Shown piece by piece: positions 29,722 through 37,542 of a stretch of 64,000 bases of DNA. The position numbers and the translations under genes were made by a program. Source of the stretch: Desulfovibrionaceae bacterium (GTDB lineage Bacteria; Desulfobacterota; Desulfovibrionia; Desulfovibrionales; Desulfovibrionaceae); contig JAQVCS010000001.1 of NCBI GenBank assembly GCA_028689675.1, positions 124,001 through 188,000 on the forward strand, read 5' to 3'. Each line of letters opens with the position of its first letter. The first letter of the stretch is position 1. The notes under the pieces are model-generated. The model searched no databases, was not told the DNA's origin, and saw only the letters and a list, made by a program, of their open reading frames with translations.

Positions 29722-32700
29722 ATGGAATTTACTGCCGATTTGCATATTCATTCTCGTTTTTCCCGCGCTACAAGTAAAAAACTCAACCCTTGCTCGCTGG
29801 CGGGCTGGGGCTTGCTCAAAGGGGTCAAGGTGCTGGGCACGGGCGATTTTACCCACCCGCAATGGCGGCAGGAATTGCGCGAGCAGCTCAGCCTTGATGA
29901 AGCCAGCGGCCTGTACAGGCTGCAAGCCCCGTTCCAAGCGCATATAGGCTCTGCCCTGCCAGAAGCCATGGCCGCCGCCCTGCCCAAGCTTGCCCAGCAA
30001 AACGCCAGCCCGCTCTTTATGCTGCAGGCAGAAATCAGCTCTATTTACAAGCGCGGCGGCAAGGTGCGCAAGGTGCACAACCTTGTGTACATGCCCGATT
30101 TTGAGGCTGCCGAGCGCCTGAGCCGCCGCTTAGAGGCCATTGGCAATTTGGCTTCGGACGGCAGACCCATTTTAGGGCTGGATTCGCACGATTTGCTGGA
30201 AATTGTGCTGGAATGTTCACCGCAAGGGGTATTGGTGCCCGCCCATATTTGGACACCGTGGTTTGCCGTCTTTGGCTCAAAATCGGGCTTTGACAGTATA
30301 GAAGAATGCTATGGCGACCTCAGCCAGCATATTTTTGCCCTTGAAACAGGGCTTTCTTCTGACCCGCCCATGAACCGCCTGTGGAGCCACCTTGACCGCT
30401 ATGCCCTTATTTCCAATTCTGATGCCCATTCTGGGGAAAACTTAGCGCGCGAGGTCAACCTTTTTCACGGCAGCCCCTCCTATGCTGGTATCTTTGCCGC
30501 TTTGCGGGCAGCGGCCGCCCGCAGCCCTGTGCACACAGCAGACTGCACCTTTGCAGGTACGGTAGAATTTTACCCCGAAGAAGGCAAATATCACCTTGAT
30601 GGGCATCGCGCCTGCAATACCGTCATGCAGCCAGAGCAGGCAAAAGCGCTGAATAATATATGCCCCGTGTGCGGCAAGCCGCTGACCATTGGCGTGCTAC
30701 ACCGTGTGCTTGACCTTGCCGACCGCAGCGCAGCCCCAAGCTTGGCTCACGAGCCTGCCTGCGCTTCCCTTATTCCCCTGCCAGAACTGCTGGGGGAATT
30801 GTGCGGAACAGGCAGCAAAAGCCAAGCCGTACAGCAGCGCTACAGCCGCTTGCTGCATGATTTGGGCTCAGAAATGGACATTTTGCATAGCCTGCCCTTG
30901 GCCACAGTGCATCGCTATTGGGATTCTTTGGGCGAAGCCATTGGCCGCATGCGGGCTGGCACGGTAATACGGCAAGGCGGCTATGACGGTGAATATGGCA
31001 CAGTGCGCGTGTTTAGCCCGCAAGAAGCGCGCGAGCTGCGCTATAGCGGCAAAAAAGGGGGAACGTTACTCTTGCCCTTGTGCGCTGCCCCCAGCCAACA
31101 GCGCTGCCAAGCCACGAGTAGCAGCCCCAAACACAAGCAAACTGCCCAGCCAGCACAAAACCTGTTGACTCTGCCCCAGCAGCAGACAGAAGGGCAAGCA
31201 GAGGCACAAGTACAGACACAGGCAAAGGTGCAAGAGGCGCAAGCACGGCAAGAGGTCGAGGGGCAGCCTCAGGAACAACAACGAGAGGCACACGTTCAGC
31301 AAAAGGTACAGGGGCAAGCAAAGGCGCAAAAGCAGCAACAGGAGCAGGTACAAACACAAGCGCAAGCACAAGCAGCGGTGCAGGCTGCTGTGCCAAAGCA
31401 GCCCAGCTCTAGCCTACATTCTACCAGCCCAGCCACCAGCACTGCGGCTTCTATGCTCTTTTCTGCGGCGCAAAAGCAGGCCATCTATGCAGGCACAGAG
31501 CCAGTGCTGGTGCTGGCTGGCCCCGGGGCTGGCAAAACGCGCGTGCTTATTGCGCGTGTGGCGCACTTGGTGGCGCAGGGCGTACTGCCGCAAAAAATTA
31601 TGGCCGTGACCTTTACCTGCCGTGCCGCTGTGGAAATACAGCAGCGCCTTGCCGCAGACCCCAGCCTAAGCGCCCATGCCCAAGGCAAACAGCCACAGGG
31701 TAAATTCAGCCTGCCCTATTGCGACACCCTGCACGCGCTGGCCTTGCGCGCACTGCGCCAGTGCGAGCAGCAGCCCCACGCCCTGCTGGATGAACAGCAT
31801 GCCTTCAAGCTCTTCAGCACTGCCGTGCAGGCAAGCGCTTTGCCAGCCAGCGCCAAGGCTGTGCGCCACTATTGGCAAAGCTATAGCCTTGCGCGCGAAC
31901 AGCGCCGCCAGCCACCAGCCATGCTGCTGCCTGCTGTGCAAAAGTATACCGCCAGCAAACAGCAGGCGCATTACTATGACTATACCGATTTATTGGAGCA
32001 ATGGCTTGCCCACCTCCAAGCGCAGGCAAGCCTGTCTGACCAAAAGCAGCACAAGCCGCAATGGGACTTTGTGCTGGTGGATGAAATTCAAGACCTCTCG
32101 CCCTTGCAATATGCCCTTGTGCTGGCGCTGCTTCCCGCCGAGGGCACAGGATTTTTTGGCATTGGTGACCCAGACCAAGCCATTTATGGCTTTCGTGGGG
32201 CACAAGAAGATGTGGCAGGGGCATTGCGCACAGCATGGCCACAGCTGCGCCTTTTGCATTTGCAGGAAAGTTACCGCGCCACAACGGCCATTCTTACCGT
32301 AGCCAATGCCCTGATGCTTGGGCAGCCGCAATGCGGCACATTGCAGGCCATACGGCAAGAGCAGGGTGCTGTCTTTTATGCCGCTGCCCCCGATGCCAGA
32401 GCAGAAACTATATGGGTGGCACAGCATATTGCCAGCCTGATAGGGCATACATCGCATACCCTGCATGACCAAACAAGTCAGGCTCGGCAGCAGCGCGAGG
32501 CCTTGGCCGCCCTGCGCCGCCCCAAGGGCAGCAAGGCACAGGCTACAGAGGCCACACTGGTTTTTAACCGCCTTGCAGGCAGGCTTGCCCCCAGCGATAT
32601 TGCCATTCTTGTGCGCATGAAAGCGCAAGGGGCAGCGCTTGGCCGCCAGCTTGAAGCACAGGGCATACCGTGGACAAGCGCCCCAACGCTGCCTCTGTGC

Positions 32701-33411
32701 GCCGAAAATACTATTGCCATGCTGGCCGCAGGTGCTGCCAATGCGCTGCAACGCCATGATTTATTAAATGATTTGCTAGCACTGGGCATGCCGCAGCCAG
32801 AGCAGGCAGCGCAAGAGCCGCAGGGGGAACATGCCCTACTCGACAGCGTGCCCATCAGCCTTGAAGAGTGGCAAAGCGGCCCTGAAGTGCTATTGGCACG
32901 CAGGCCGCAGCTGGTTGATGCGTTTTTTGTACATTCTGCCGCCGCACAAAGGCTTTTCCGCCTGTGGGGGGAATATGGAGACTGGGTGGGCGTCTTGCAG
33001 GCTCTGCGCCATATTCAAGAGGACGAGCTTTTGCAAGGCAAGGCCGAGCAAGTACGTATTCTTACGCTGCATGCCGCCAAGGGGCTGGAATTTCGGGCAG
33101 TATTCATACCCGCGCTTGAAGCAGGCCTGCTGCCCCTGAGCCGCGCCAGCCTAGCAGCACAGACAGAACAAGGCGCACCAGAAGGCGCAGCCCCAGAGGA
33201 AAGCTTGGCAGAAGCGCGGCGCTTGCTCTATGTGGGTATGACCCGTGCGGCTGACCTGCTTTTTTTAAGCTATGCCGCGCAAAGGCAGCTGTATGGGCGC
33301 AGCTTGTGCCTGCCCCCTTCCCCGCTGCTGCGCCCTGTGCGCCCTCTATGCCACAGGCTGGATTGCCTACACAAAGCACAGCATGCAAAGCAGCAACTCT
33401 TGCTTTTTTAG
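29722..33411 (+). CDS. EndoQ-like PHP endonuclease fused to a UvrD/Rep-type helicase
   Basis: The 1229-residue protein has two enzymatic parts. Residues 1-458 match the PHP-domain family that includes endonuclease Q: metal motif DLHIHSRFSR at about 5-14, GTGDFTHP, LDSHDLLE, SNSDAHSGENLA, and the zinc-binding CPVCGKPLTIGVLHRVLDLA near 314. EndoQ cuts next to deaminated bases. Residues 459-576 are a glutamine- and alanine-rich linker. Residues 577-1229 form an SF1A helicase: Walker A GPGAGKT near 600, Walker B VLVDEIQD near 784, GDPDQAIYGF near 814, TLHAAKGLEF near 1114, LLYVGMTRA near 1168. The expected role is DNA repair, nicking and unwinding damaged DNA. ATG 29722 follows GAGGT; the frame is open from 29653. 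It is divergent from rodA. Confidence 0.9.
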   Translation: MEFTADLHIHSRFSRATSKKLNPCSLAGWGLLKGVKVLGTGDFTHPQWRQELREQLSLDEASGLYRLQAPFQAHIGSALPEAMAAALPKLAQQNASPLFMLQAEISSIYKRGGKVRKVHNLVYMPDFEAAERLSRRLEAIGNLASDGRPILGLDSHDLLEIVLECSPQGVLVPAHIWTPWFAVFGSKSGFDSIEECYGDLSQHIFALETGLSSDPPMNRLWSHLDRYALISNSDAHSGENLAREVNLFHGSPSYAGIFAALRAAAARSPVHTADCTFAGTVEFYPEEGKYHLDGHRACNTVMQPEQAKALNNICPVCGKPLTIGVLHRVLDLADRSAAPSLAHEPACASLIPLPELLGELCGTGSKSQAVQQRYSRLLHDLGSEMDILHSLPLATVHRYWDSLGEAIGRMRAGTVIRQGGYDGEYGTVRVFSPQEARELRYSGKKGGTLLLPLCAAPSQQRCQATSSSPKHKQTAQPAQNLLTLPQQQTEGQAEAQVQTQAKVQEAQARQEVEGQPQEQQREAHVQQKVQGQAKAQKQQQEQVQTQAQAQAAVQAAVPKQPSSSLHSTSPATSTAASMLFSAAQKQAIYAGTEPVLVLAGPGAGKTRVLIARVAHLVAQGVLPQKIMAVTFTCRAAVEIQQRLAADPSLSAHAQGKQPQGKFSLPYCDTLHALALRALRQCEQQPHALLDEQHAFKLFSTAVQASALPASAKAVRHYWQSYSLAREQRRQPPAMLLPAVQKYTASKQQAHYYDYTDLLEQWLAHLQAQASLSDQKQHKPQWDFVLVDEIQDLSPLQYALVLALLPAEGTGFFGIGDPDQAIYGFRGAQEDVAGALRTAWPQLRLLHLQESYRATTAILTVANALMLGQPQCGTLQAIRQEQGAVFYAAAPDARAETIWVAQHIASLIGHTSHTLHDQTSQARQQREALAALRRPKGSKAQATEATLVFNRLAGRLAPSDIAILVRMKAQGAALGRQLEAQGIPWTSAPTLPLCAENTIAMLAAGAANALQRHDLLNDLLALGMPQPEQAAQEPQGEHALLDSVPISLEEWQSGPEVLLARRPQLVDAFFVHSAAAQRLFRLWGEYGDWVGVLQALRHIQEDELLQGKAEQVRILTLHAAKGLEFRAVFIPALEAGLLPLSRASLAAQTEQGAPEGAAPEESLAEARRLLYVGMTRAADLLFLSYAAQRQLYGRSLCLPPSPLLRPVRPLCHRLDCLHKAQHAKQQLLLF

Positions 33412-33664
33412 AACACTATTCTTGTAACATTGTTCTAGCAAAAGCAAAAACACATACCCGCTGCGCGCGGCATACGCACACTCTATGTGCGCTTTTCAGT
33501 GCCGCAGTGGGCGTGCCTTGTTACCAGTATATAATTATACGCTTACTTCAAAGCGCACGGCTCTGTGTGGCCTTGCAGGGGCAGTACAGTAAGGCGCACA
33601 AGGCTTGTGCCCCCATGCGGACAAAATTAGGCGCAGGTGCGTGGCTAGGCCACGGTGTGCAGCA

Positions 33665-33928
33665 TCAGGCATCTTCCAGCCAGCTGTCATCTTCCAGTAT
33701 GGTATACTTGCGCACCTGCAAATAATACAGGTCATCCTGCTGTTCCACAGTGCCCCTTGCCTCTACCAGCAGCCCCACGCTTTCGTTTAAATCCACCCCT
33801 GTTCCACGAGGCAGAATACGATATTCCTCATCGTCCTGCTGTATGGCCACATGCGCCTGATGTATATCACCATCGCGGGGCACGCTGATAACATAGCCTT
33901 TTACTGTGCGTAAGCCTTGAGCATTCAT
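33665..33928 (-). CDS. Small protein of unknown function, OB-like beta fold
   Basis: The 87-residue product has alternating strands (VKGYVISVPRD, YRILPRGTG, VGLLVEARGTV, LYYLQVRKYTIL) that resemble a small beta barrel such as an OB fold, and an acidic C-terminus. No family was recognised. The ATG at 33928 follows AAGGA by nine bases; the open frame runs to 33970 without a better start. The gene lies alone between the helicase fusion and an NlpC/P60 gene. The 253 bases to its left hold no recognisable gene. Confidence 0.7.
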   Translation of the reverse strand: MNAQGLRTVKGYVISVPRDGDIHQAHVAIQQDDEEYRILPRGTGVDLNESVGLLVEARGTVEQQDDLYYLQVRKYTILEDDSWLEDA

Positions 33929-34227
33929 TCTTTGTATCCTTGCATACAGTGGCCTTGCGGTACATGGCACCGCTGCCCGCCGTCTCTGTTTTTTTCGCTA
34001 TAGCGTGTTTTTTATATGGGCGCAATACCCACAGGCAGGGCAGGCAAGGCGGCTGAATTTTGCTTGGTATTTTGACCTGTTGCCAAGACGGCGCCGTAGC
34101 GCTATCTTGTATAACAGACTGTTTTTGCAGCTATTTTGTAGAGGAACTCTAGAGATCGCATTGCATTTTCTTATAAAACGATCAAGTATGCATTGTCTTT
34201 CACCCCCCTCCCTTTGATGAGGCAAGT

Positions 34228-34716
34228 ATGCAGACCATTCACTCTTTTCTTTTTTTCCTGCGCCCCCTGTTGCTGGCCACTGTATGTGCTGTGCTGCTGA
34301 CTGGCTGCGGCAGCATGAATATGAGCCCTGAGATTTCACCCAATGCAAAAGGCAGCACCATCATGAAAACTGCCTATGCCCAAATGGGGAAAAAATACCG
34401 CTATGGCGGGGCTTCCCCCCGTCAGGGTTTTGACTGCTCTGGCCTTGTGTATTGGTCATACCGCACCAATGGGGTAAAAGTGCCGCGCTCTACCAAGCAG
34501 CAGGCGCATGTGGGCTATTCCATCCCCAAAACCAAGGCAGCCCCTGGCGACATTGTTGTCTTTCGTACAGGCTTTAGCAGCCTGCACACAGGCTTATACG
34601 CTGGCAACAATACCTTTATTCACAGCCCCAGCAAGGGTCGCGCCGTGCGGCTGGAAAGCCTAGACGCCATGTATTGGAAAAATAAATTAATAGGCGTGCG
34701 CAGAGTAACCCAATAA
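34228..34716 (+). CDS. NlpC/P60-family cell-wall hydrolase, lipoprotein
   Basis: The 162-residue protein has a signal peptide ending in the lipobox LLTGC. The catalytic domain has the cysteine in FDCSGLVYWSY (near residue 71), the first histidine in SSLHTGLY and a second in TFIHSPSKG, the usual Cys-His-His triad of NlpC/P60 endopeptidases. Relatives such as Spr/MepS cut the peptide cross-bridges of peptidoglycan in the periplasm. GAGG lies about eight bases before the ATG. A symmetric terminator follows. Confidence 0.9.
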   Translation: MQTIHSFLFFLRPLLLATVCAVLLTGCGSMNMSPEISPNAKGSTIMKTAYAQMGKKYRYGGASPRQGFDCSGLVYWSYRTNGVKVPRSTKQQAHVGYSIPKTKAAPGDIVVFRTGFSSLHTGLYAGNNTFIHSPSKGRAVRLESLDAMYWKNKLIGVRRVTQ

Positions 34717-34755
34717 ATTTCTGTATTCTTCTGCACTGTTTCGCGCAGTAGGCGC

Positions 34756-34788
34756 AAAAAAAGGCATTCATAACGAATGCCTTTTTTA
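34756..34788 (+). terminator. Bidirectional terminator after the NlpC/P60 gene
   Basis: AAAAAGGCATTC pairs with GAATGCCTTTTT over a 5-base loop; A and T runs on both sides let it work on either strand. Confidence 0.9.
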
Positions 34789-34861
34789 TGCAGCAAGGGC
34801 TGTGTGCTCACAGGCGTATTTCCGCAAAAGAGGGCAGCTCTACAATAGCGCATTGTAACGG

Positions 34862-34958
34862 TAAAAATGCTCGCAAGGTTTCGTAAGCAATCCTTGCCGC
34901 TCAAAGCTCAAGGGGAATGTACTTCCCCTTTATGTGAACTTTGAAGGTGAATCTGCTC
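34862..34958 (+). repeat. Dispersed intergenic repeat family B, copy B3
   Basis: This copy is nearly identical to the reverse complement of B1. It contains two hairpins: GCAAGG/CCTTGC around a 13-base loop, and AAGGGGAA/TTCCCCTT around TGTAC. It ends in GAATCTGCTCT. Confidence 0.8.
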
Positions 34959-35051
34959 TTGCTAATACTATGCTCTTTTGCTCACTGGCGGCGTCAGACT
35001 TCACCTTGTATTCCAATTAACAATAATACGAGTATACTTTCGCCATTGTTA

Positions 35052-35130
35052 TTTTGAAATTGCTCTGTCTACCACGCGTGCGCGTATGCCCGCCACGCAC
35101 GGTAGACGCGCACGCTATTTGCGCTGTTCA
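35052..35130 (-). repeat. Dispersed intergenic repeat family A, copy A3, inverted
   Basis: Both ends of family A are recognisable in inverse orientation: TTTGAAATTGCTCTG at the left and ATTTGCGCTGTT at the right. The middle has been replaced by a different hairpin, a perfect 10-bp stem GCGTGCGCGT/ACGCGCACGC with a 20-base loop. It directly follows the dsbA-like stop on the minus strand. Confidence 0.6.
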
Positions 35131-35151
35131 GTGTTAAAAATGCGGGCAAGA

Positions 35152-35949
35152 CTAGCGCCTGCCATAGCGCATAGCCATCAGCACGGCCTTTTCAAAATTA
35201 TCAGGGTCAAGGGCTCCGCGAATGGTCAGGTTGTTCACCAAAAAGAAAGGCGTACCCTGAATATTCAAAGCCTCACTGTCGGCAAGGTCTTTATCAATAA
35301 TAGCTGTAGCTGCGCCGTCTTGTATGTCTTTGGCAAGGCGCTCCATATCTAAGCCAGCAGATTTCGCCTGCTTTTTCAAAAAGGCTTCACCTGTGGCAAT
35401 CAAAGCATCGCGCTGCTCAAAAAAGGCATCATACAATGCCCATGCCTTGGCTTCACTTTGCAGCGAGGCTGCCACAAAATATTGAGCCGCCAAGTAGCCC
35501 ACCTGTTTTTTATCCAGCGGCATATGCTTGAAGATAAGGTTCACCTTGCCTTCATATTTTTTCATCATCAGCTTAACAGTTTTATAGCCCTGATAGCAAT
35601 AGGGGCAGGTAAAATCAGAAAAAGCAACAATGCTTACGCCCGCTTTTTTAGAACCAAGCACAGGCCTACCTGCTAAATCTACCACCTTTTTTTCACCCAG
35701 TTCTTTTTTCCACTGCTCTTCCAGCATTTGCGTGCGGCGGGCATTGGCTCCGTCTTGAGCAATAGTCAGCACGTCTTCGCTATGCTTACGCAGCACAGAA
35801 AGCACCAATTCGGGATTTTTTTCCAACACTTTGCCCAGCATAGCGGCAAAATCGCTTTCAGACATTGTTTCTGCCGCTGCGGCAGGCTGTGTGCTACACA
35901 CCAGCCCACACAGCACAAGTAGGGTGGCCACTATTTTTTTATATTCCAT
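35152..35949 (-). CDS. Periplasmic DsbA-family thiol oxidoreductase or isomerase
   Basis: The 265-residue protein has a signal peptide (AAAAE cleavage region), a helical N-terminal segment of about 70 residues, and a DsbA-type thioredoxin domain with the active site FTCPYCYQG (near residue 121) and the cis-proline loop IQGTPFFLVN. The N-terminal helical extension is like that of ScsC/Com1-type proteins, in which it can drive oligomerisation. It forms or reshuffles disulfides in the periplasm. I prefer ATG 35949, which has GGAGTG six bases upstream, to the ATG at 35961. Repeat A3 lies just after its stop. Confidence 0.9.
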   Translation of the reverse strand: MEYKKIVATLLVLCGLVCSTQPAAAAETMSESDFAAMLGKVLEKNPELVLSVLRKHSEDVLTIAQDGANARRTQMLEEQWKKELGEKKVVDLAGRPVLGSKKAGVSIVAFSDFTCPYCYQGYKTVKLMMKKYEGKVNLIFKHMPLDKKQVGYLAAQYFVAASLQSEAKAWALYDAFFEQRDALIATGEAFLKKQAKSAGLDMERLAKDIQDGAATAIIDKDLADSEALNIQGTPFFLVNNLTIRGALDPDNFEKAVLMAMRYGRR

Positions 35950-36008
35950 ATCACACTCCATAAAAGAGGATTATTGGGCAGCAATAAGGCAGACTTGCCC
36001 CAAAAAGC

Positions 36009-36037
36009 CCTATACGCTAAAGCATTCTTTTTCGCAA
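36009..36037 (-). promoter_or_regulatory. Candidate promoter of the dsbA-like gene
   Basis: On the minus strand TTGCGA (36037-36032) and TATAGG (36014-36009) are 17 bases apart, about 60 bases before the start codon. It matches the consensus only moderately. Confidence 0.4.
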
Positions 36038-36087
36038 TGCCTGCACTAAGCCACTAAAAAAATAGTATTTTTAAGCATTACTCTTTT

Positions 36088-36103
36088 TGTTCCACGGGAA
36101 ACA
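36088..36103. promoter_or_regulatory. parS-like site 1
   Basis: TGTTCCACGGGAAACA differs at two of 16 positions from the widespread parS consensus TGTTTCACGTGAAACA. It lies about 125 bases before parA, upstream of the candidate parA promoter. Confidence 0.7.
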
Positions 36104-36132
36104 TTCTTTTTTTAATAAAAAGCTACCACCCC

Positions 36133-36162
36133 TTGACCTTTCTGCTTGCTCTGCCGTACAAC
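36133..36162 (+). promoter_or_regulatory. Candidate promoter of parA
   Basis: TTGACC (36133) and TACAAC (36157) are 18 bases apart. It lies between the two parS-like sites, which would let ParB or ParA influence its own transcription. Confidence 0.4.
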
Positions 36163-36185
36163 CAAAACACAAGCTGCGCATTGCC

Positions 36186-36201
36186 TGTTACATGTGAAAC
36201 A
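36186..36201. promoter_or_regulatory. parS-like site 2
   Basis: TGTTACATGTGAAACA matches 14 of 16 positions of the parS consensus. It is 27 bases before the parA start codon. Confidence 0.7.
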
Positions 36202-36228
36202 TTATTGCGCACAGTGAGGAGAAAACTC

Positions 36229-37008
36229 GTGACACGCATTATAGCCATAGCAAACCAGAAAGGCGGCGTAGGCAAAACCACCACTGCTATCAATCTGGCA
36301 GATTCGCTGGCAATTATAGAAAAAAAAGTGCTGCTGGTAGACTGTGACCCTCAGGCCAATTCTACCAGCGGGCTGGGCATTTCTGCCCATGATATTCATG
36401 GCGACTTATACACGGCCTTTTATGACCCGCAGCTCACCAAACAGTGCATTTACCCCACCAAATCCCCCTATTTGCATGTGCTGCCCGCTTCCACCAACCT
36501 TGTGGCGGTGGAACTGGAACTGGTAGATAAAATTGCCCGTGAATTTTATCTGAAAGAAAGCCTTGCCACCGTTTTGGACGAGTATGACTTTATTATTTTA
36601 GACTGCCCGCCTTCACTGGGGCTTATTACGCTTAATGCTTTGTGTGCCGCGCAAGAGGTGCTCATTCCCCTGCAATGCGAATTTTTTGCACTGGAAGGCA
36701 TTGTAAAGCTGCTGCAAACCTATGAGCAGGTAAAAAAGAAGCTCAATACCCAGCTTGGCCTGCTTGGCGTAGTGCTCACCATGTTTGATGTGCGCAACCG
36801 CCTTTCACGCGATGTAAAAAATGAAGTGCACCGCTGCTTTCCCGAGCATCTTTTTGAAACCGTCATACCCCGCAATGTGCGCCTTTCTGAAGCCCCCAGC
36901 CACGGGCGCTCTATCATTCATTATGATATAAAATCAAAGGGTGCCGAGGCTTATTTGGCATTGGCAAAAGAAGTGATACGCCGTAAAAAAAATACGGCAC
37001 AGGCATAA
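36229..37008 (+). CDS. parA: Chromosome-partitioning ATPase ParA/Soj
   Basis: The 259-residue protein is a deviant Walker ATPase: IANQKGGVGKTTTAINLADSL (P-loop with signature lysine) at residues about 7-27, VDCDPQANSTSGLG and DFIILDCPPSLG. It binds DNA as an ATP dimer and moves ParB-parS complexes. I chose GTG 36229 because GAGGAG lies nine bases upstream and the protein then starts TRIIAIANQKGG as in Soj; the frame is open further upstream but lacks homology. The zinc-ribbon gene on the other strand separates it from parB by about 530 bases. Confidence 0.95.
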   Translation: MTRIIAIANQKGGVGKTTTAINLADSLAIIEKKVLLVDCDPQANSTSGLGISAHDIHGDLYTAFYDPQLTKQCIYPTKSPYLHVLPASTNLVAVELELVDKIAREFYLKESLATVLDEYDFIILDCPPSLGLITLNALCAAQEVLIPLQCEFFALEGIVKLLQTYEQVKKKLNTQLGLLGVVLTMFDVRNRLSRDVKNEVHRCFPEHLFETVIPRNVRLSEAPSHGRSIIHYDIKSKGAEAYLALAKEVIRRKKNTAQA

Positions 37009-37037
37009 AAAAACGGGTCAAGGCAAAGCCTGACCCG
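37006..37037 (-). terminator. Terminator of the zinc-ribbon gene
   Basis: On the minus strand CGGGTC-AGGC pairs with GCCT-GACCCG (one bulged base) and is followed by at least six T. It overlaps the parA stop region. Confidence 0.8.
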
Positions 37038-37061
37038 CAGCAAACACAAAGGCCATGCCCA

Positions 37062-37466
37062 TTATTTTCTGCCCGTATATTCTGTGGCAACATGGTCTCG
37101 AAAATGCTTCACGCGCACGGTGCCGCCACAATGCTTACAGTAAAAAACCAAAAGCCCGCCCAAGTTAGCATTGGTCAGGTGAAAGGGGTGCTCGGCATCG
37201 TGCTGCCAATCATTGCTGTGAGTTTTGCAATGCGGGCAGGTTACGGCGGGGTCGTAGGGGTAGCGAAAATCCCAGCTATCCATAAATTCTTTAAAATCAT
37301 CCAAAGCCTCTGGCCTGTCGGCGGGGCTTTGCGGGGCTTCAAGCAGGCTTGCCTTGGCAAGCACAGTGCTTTCCACTTGTGCCCAAAGCTCTGGGCTTAT
37401 TTGCACAGCCTGAATATGCCCCGCTTTATCGACAACATATAAAACATGCTTTTTTTCCGATACCAT
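37062..37466 (-). CDS. Zinc-ribbon protein of unknown function between parA and parB
   Basis: The 134-residue protein has a metal-binding pair, CPHC near residue 77 and CKHC near 111, with histidines between (HDAEHPFHL). The N-terminal 60 residues include a beta-hairpin VLYVVDKAGHIQAVQI and an acidic stretch. No family was recognised. RBS GAGGAT precedes the ATG by about seven bases and a terminator follows, so it is a real gene. It lies between parA and parB in the opposite direction, which breaks the usual parAB operon. Confidence 0.82.
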   Translation of the reverse strand: MVSEKKHVLYVVDKAGHIQAVQISPELWAQVESTVLAKASLLEAPQSPADRPEALDDFKEFMDSWDFRYPYDPAVTCPHCKTHSNDWQHDAEHPFHLTNANLGGLLVFYCKHCGGTVRVKHFRDHVATEYTGRK

Positions 37467-37542
37467 AAGAATATCCTCTTTTTGTAGTATTGTGTATCGG
37501 CTACGGTGCTTTTTTTATGCGCCAGTGTCAAGGAGGCAAGCA

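Larger units (their letters stand above)
34717..35151. other. Gap holding a terminator and repeats B3 and A3
   Basis: These 435 bases contain the NlpC/P60 terminator (34756-34788), family B copy B3 (34862-34958) and inverted family A copy A3 (35052-35130). No gene is supported. It is the one place where the two repeat families occur side by side. Confidence 0.7.
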
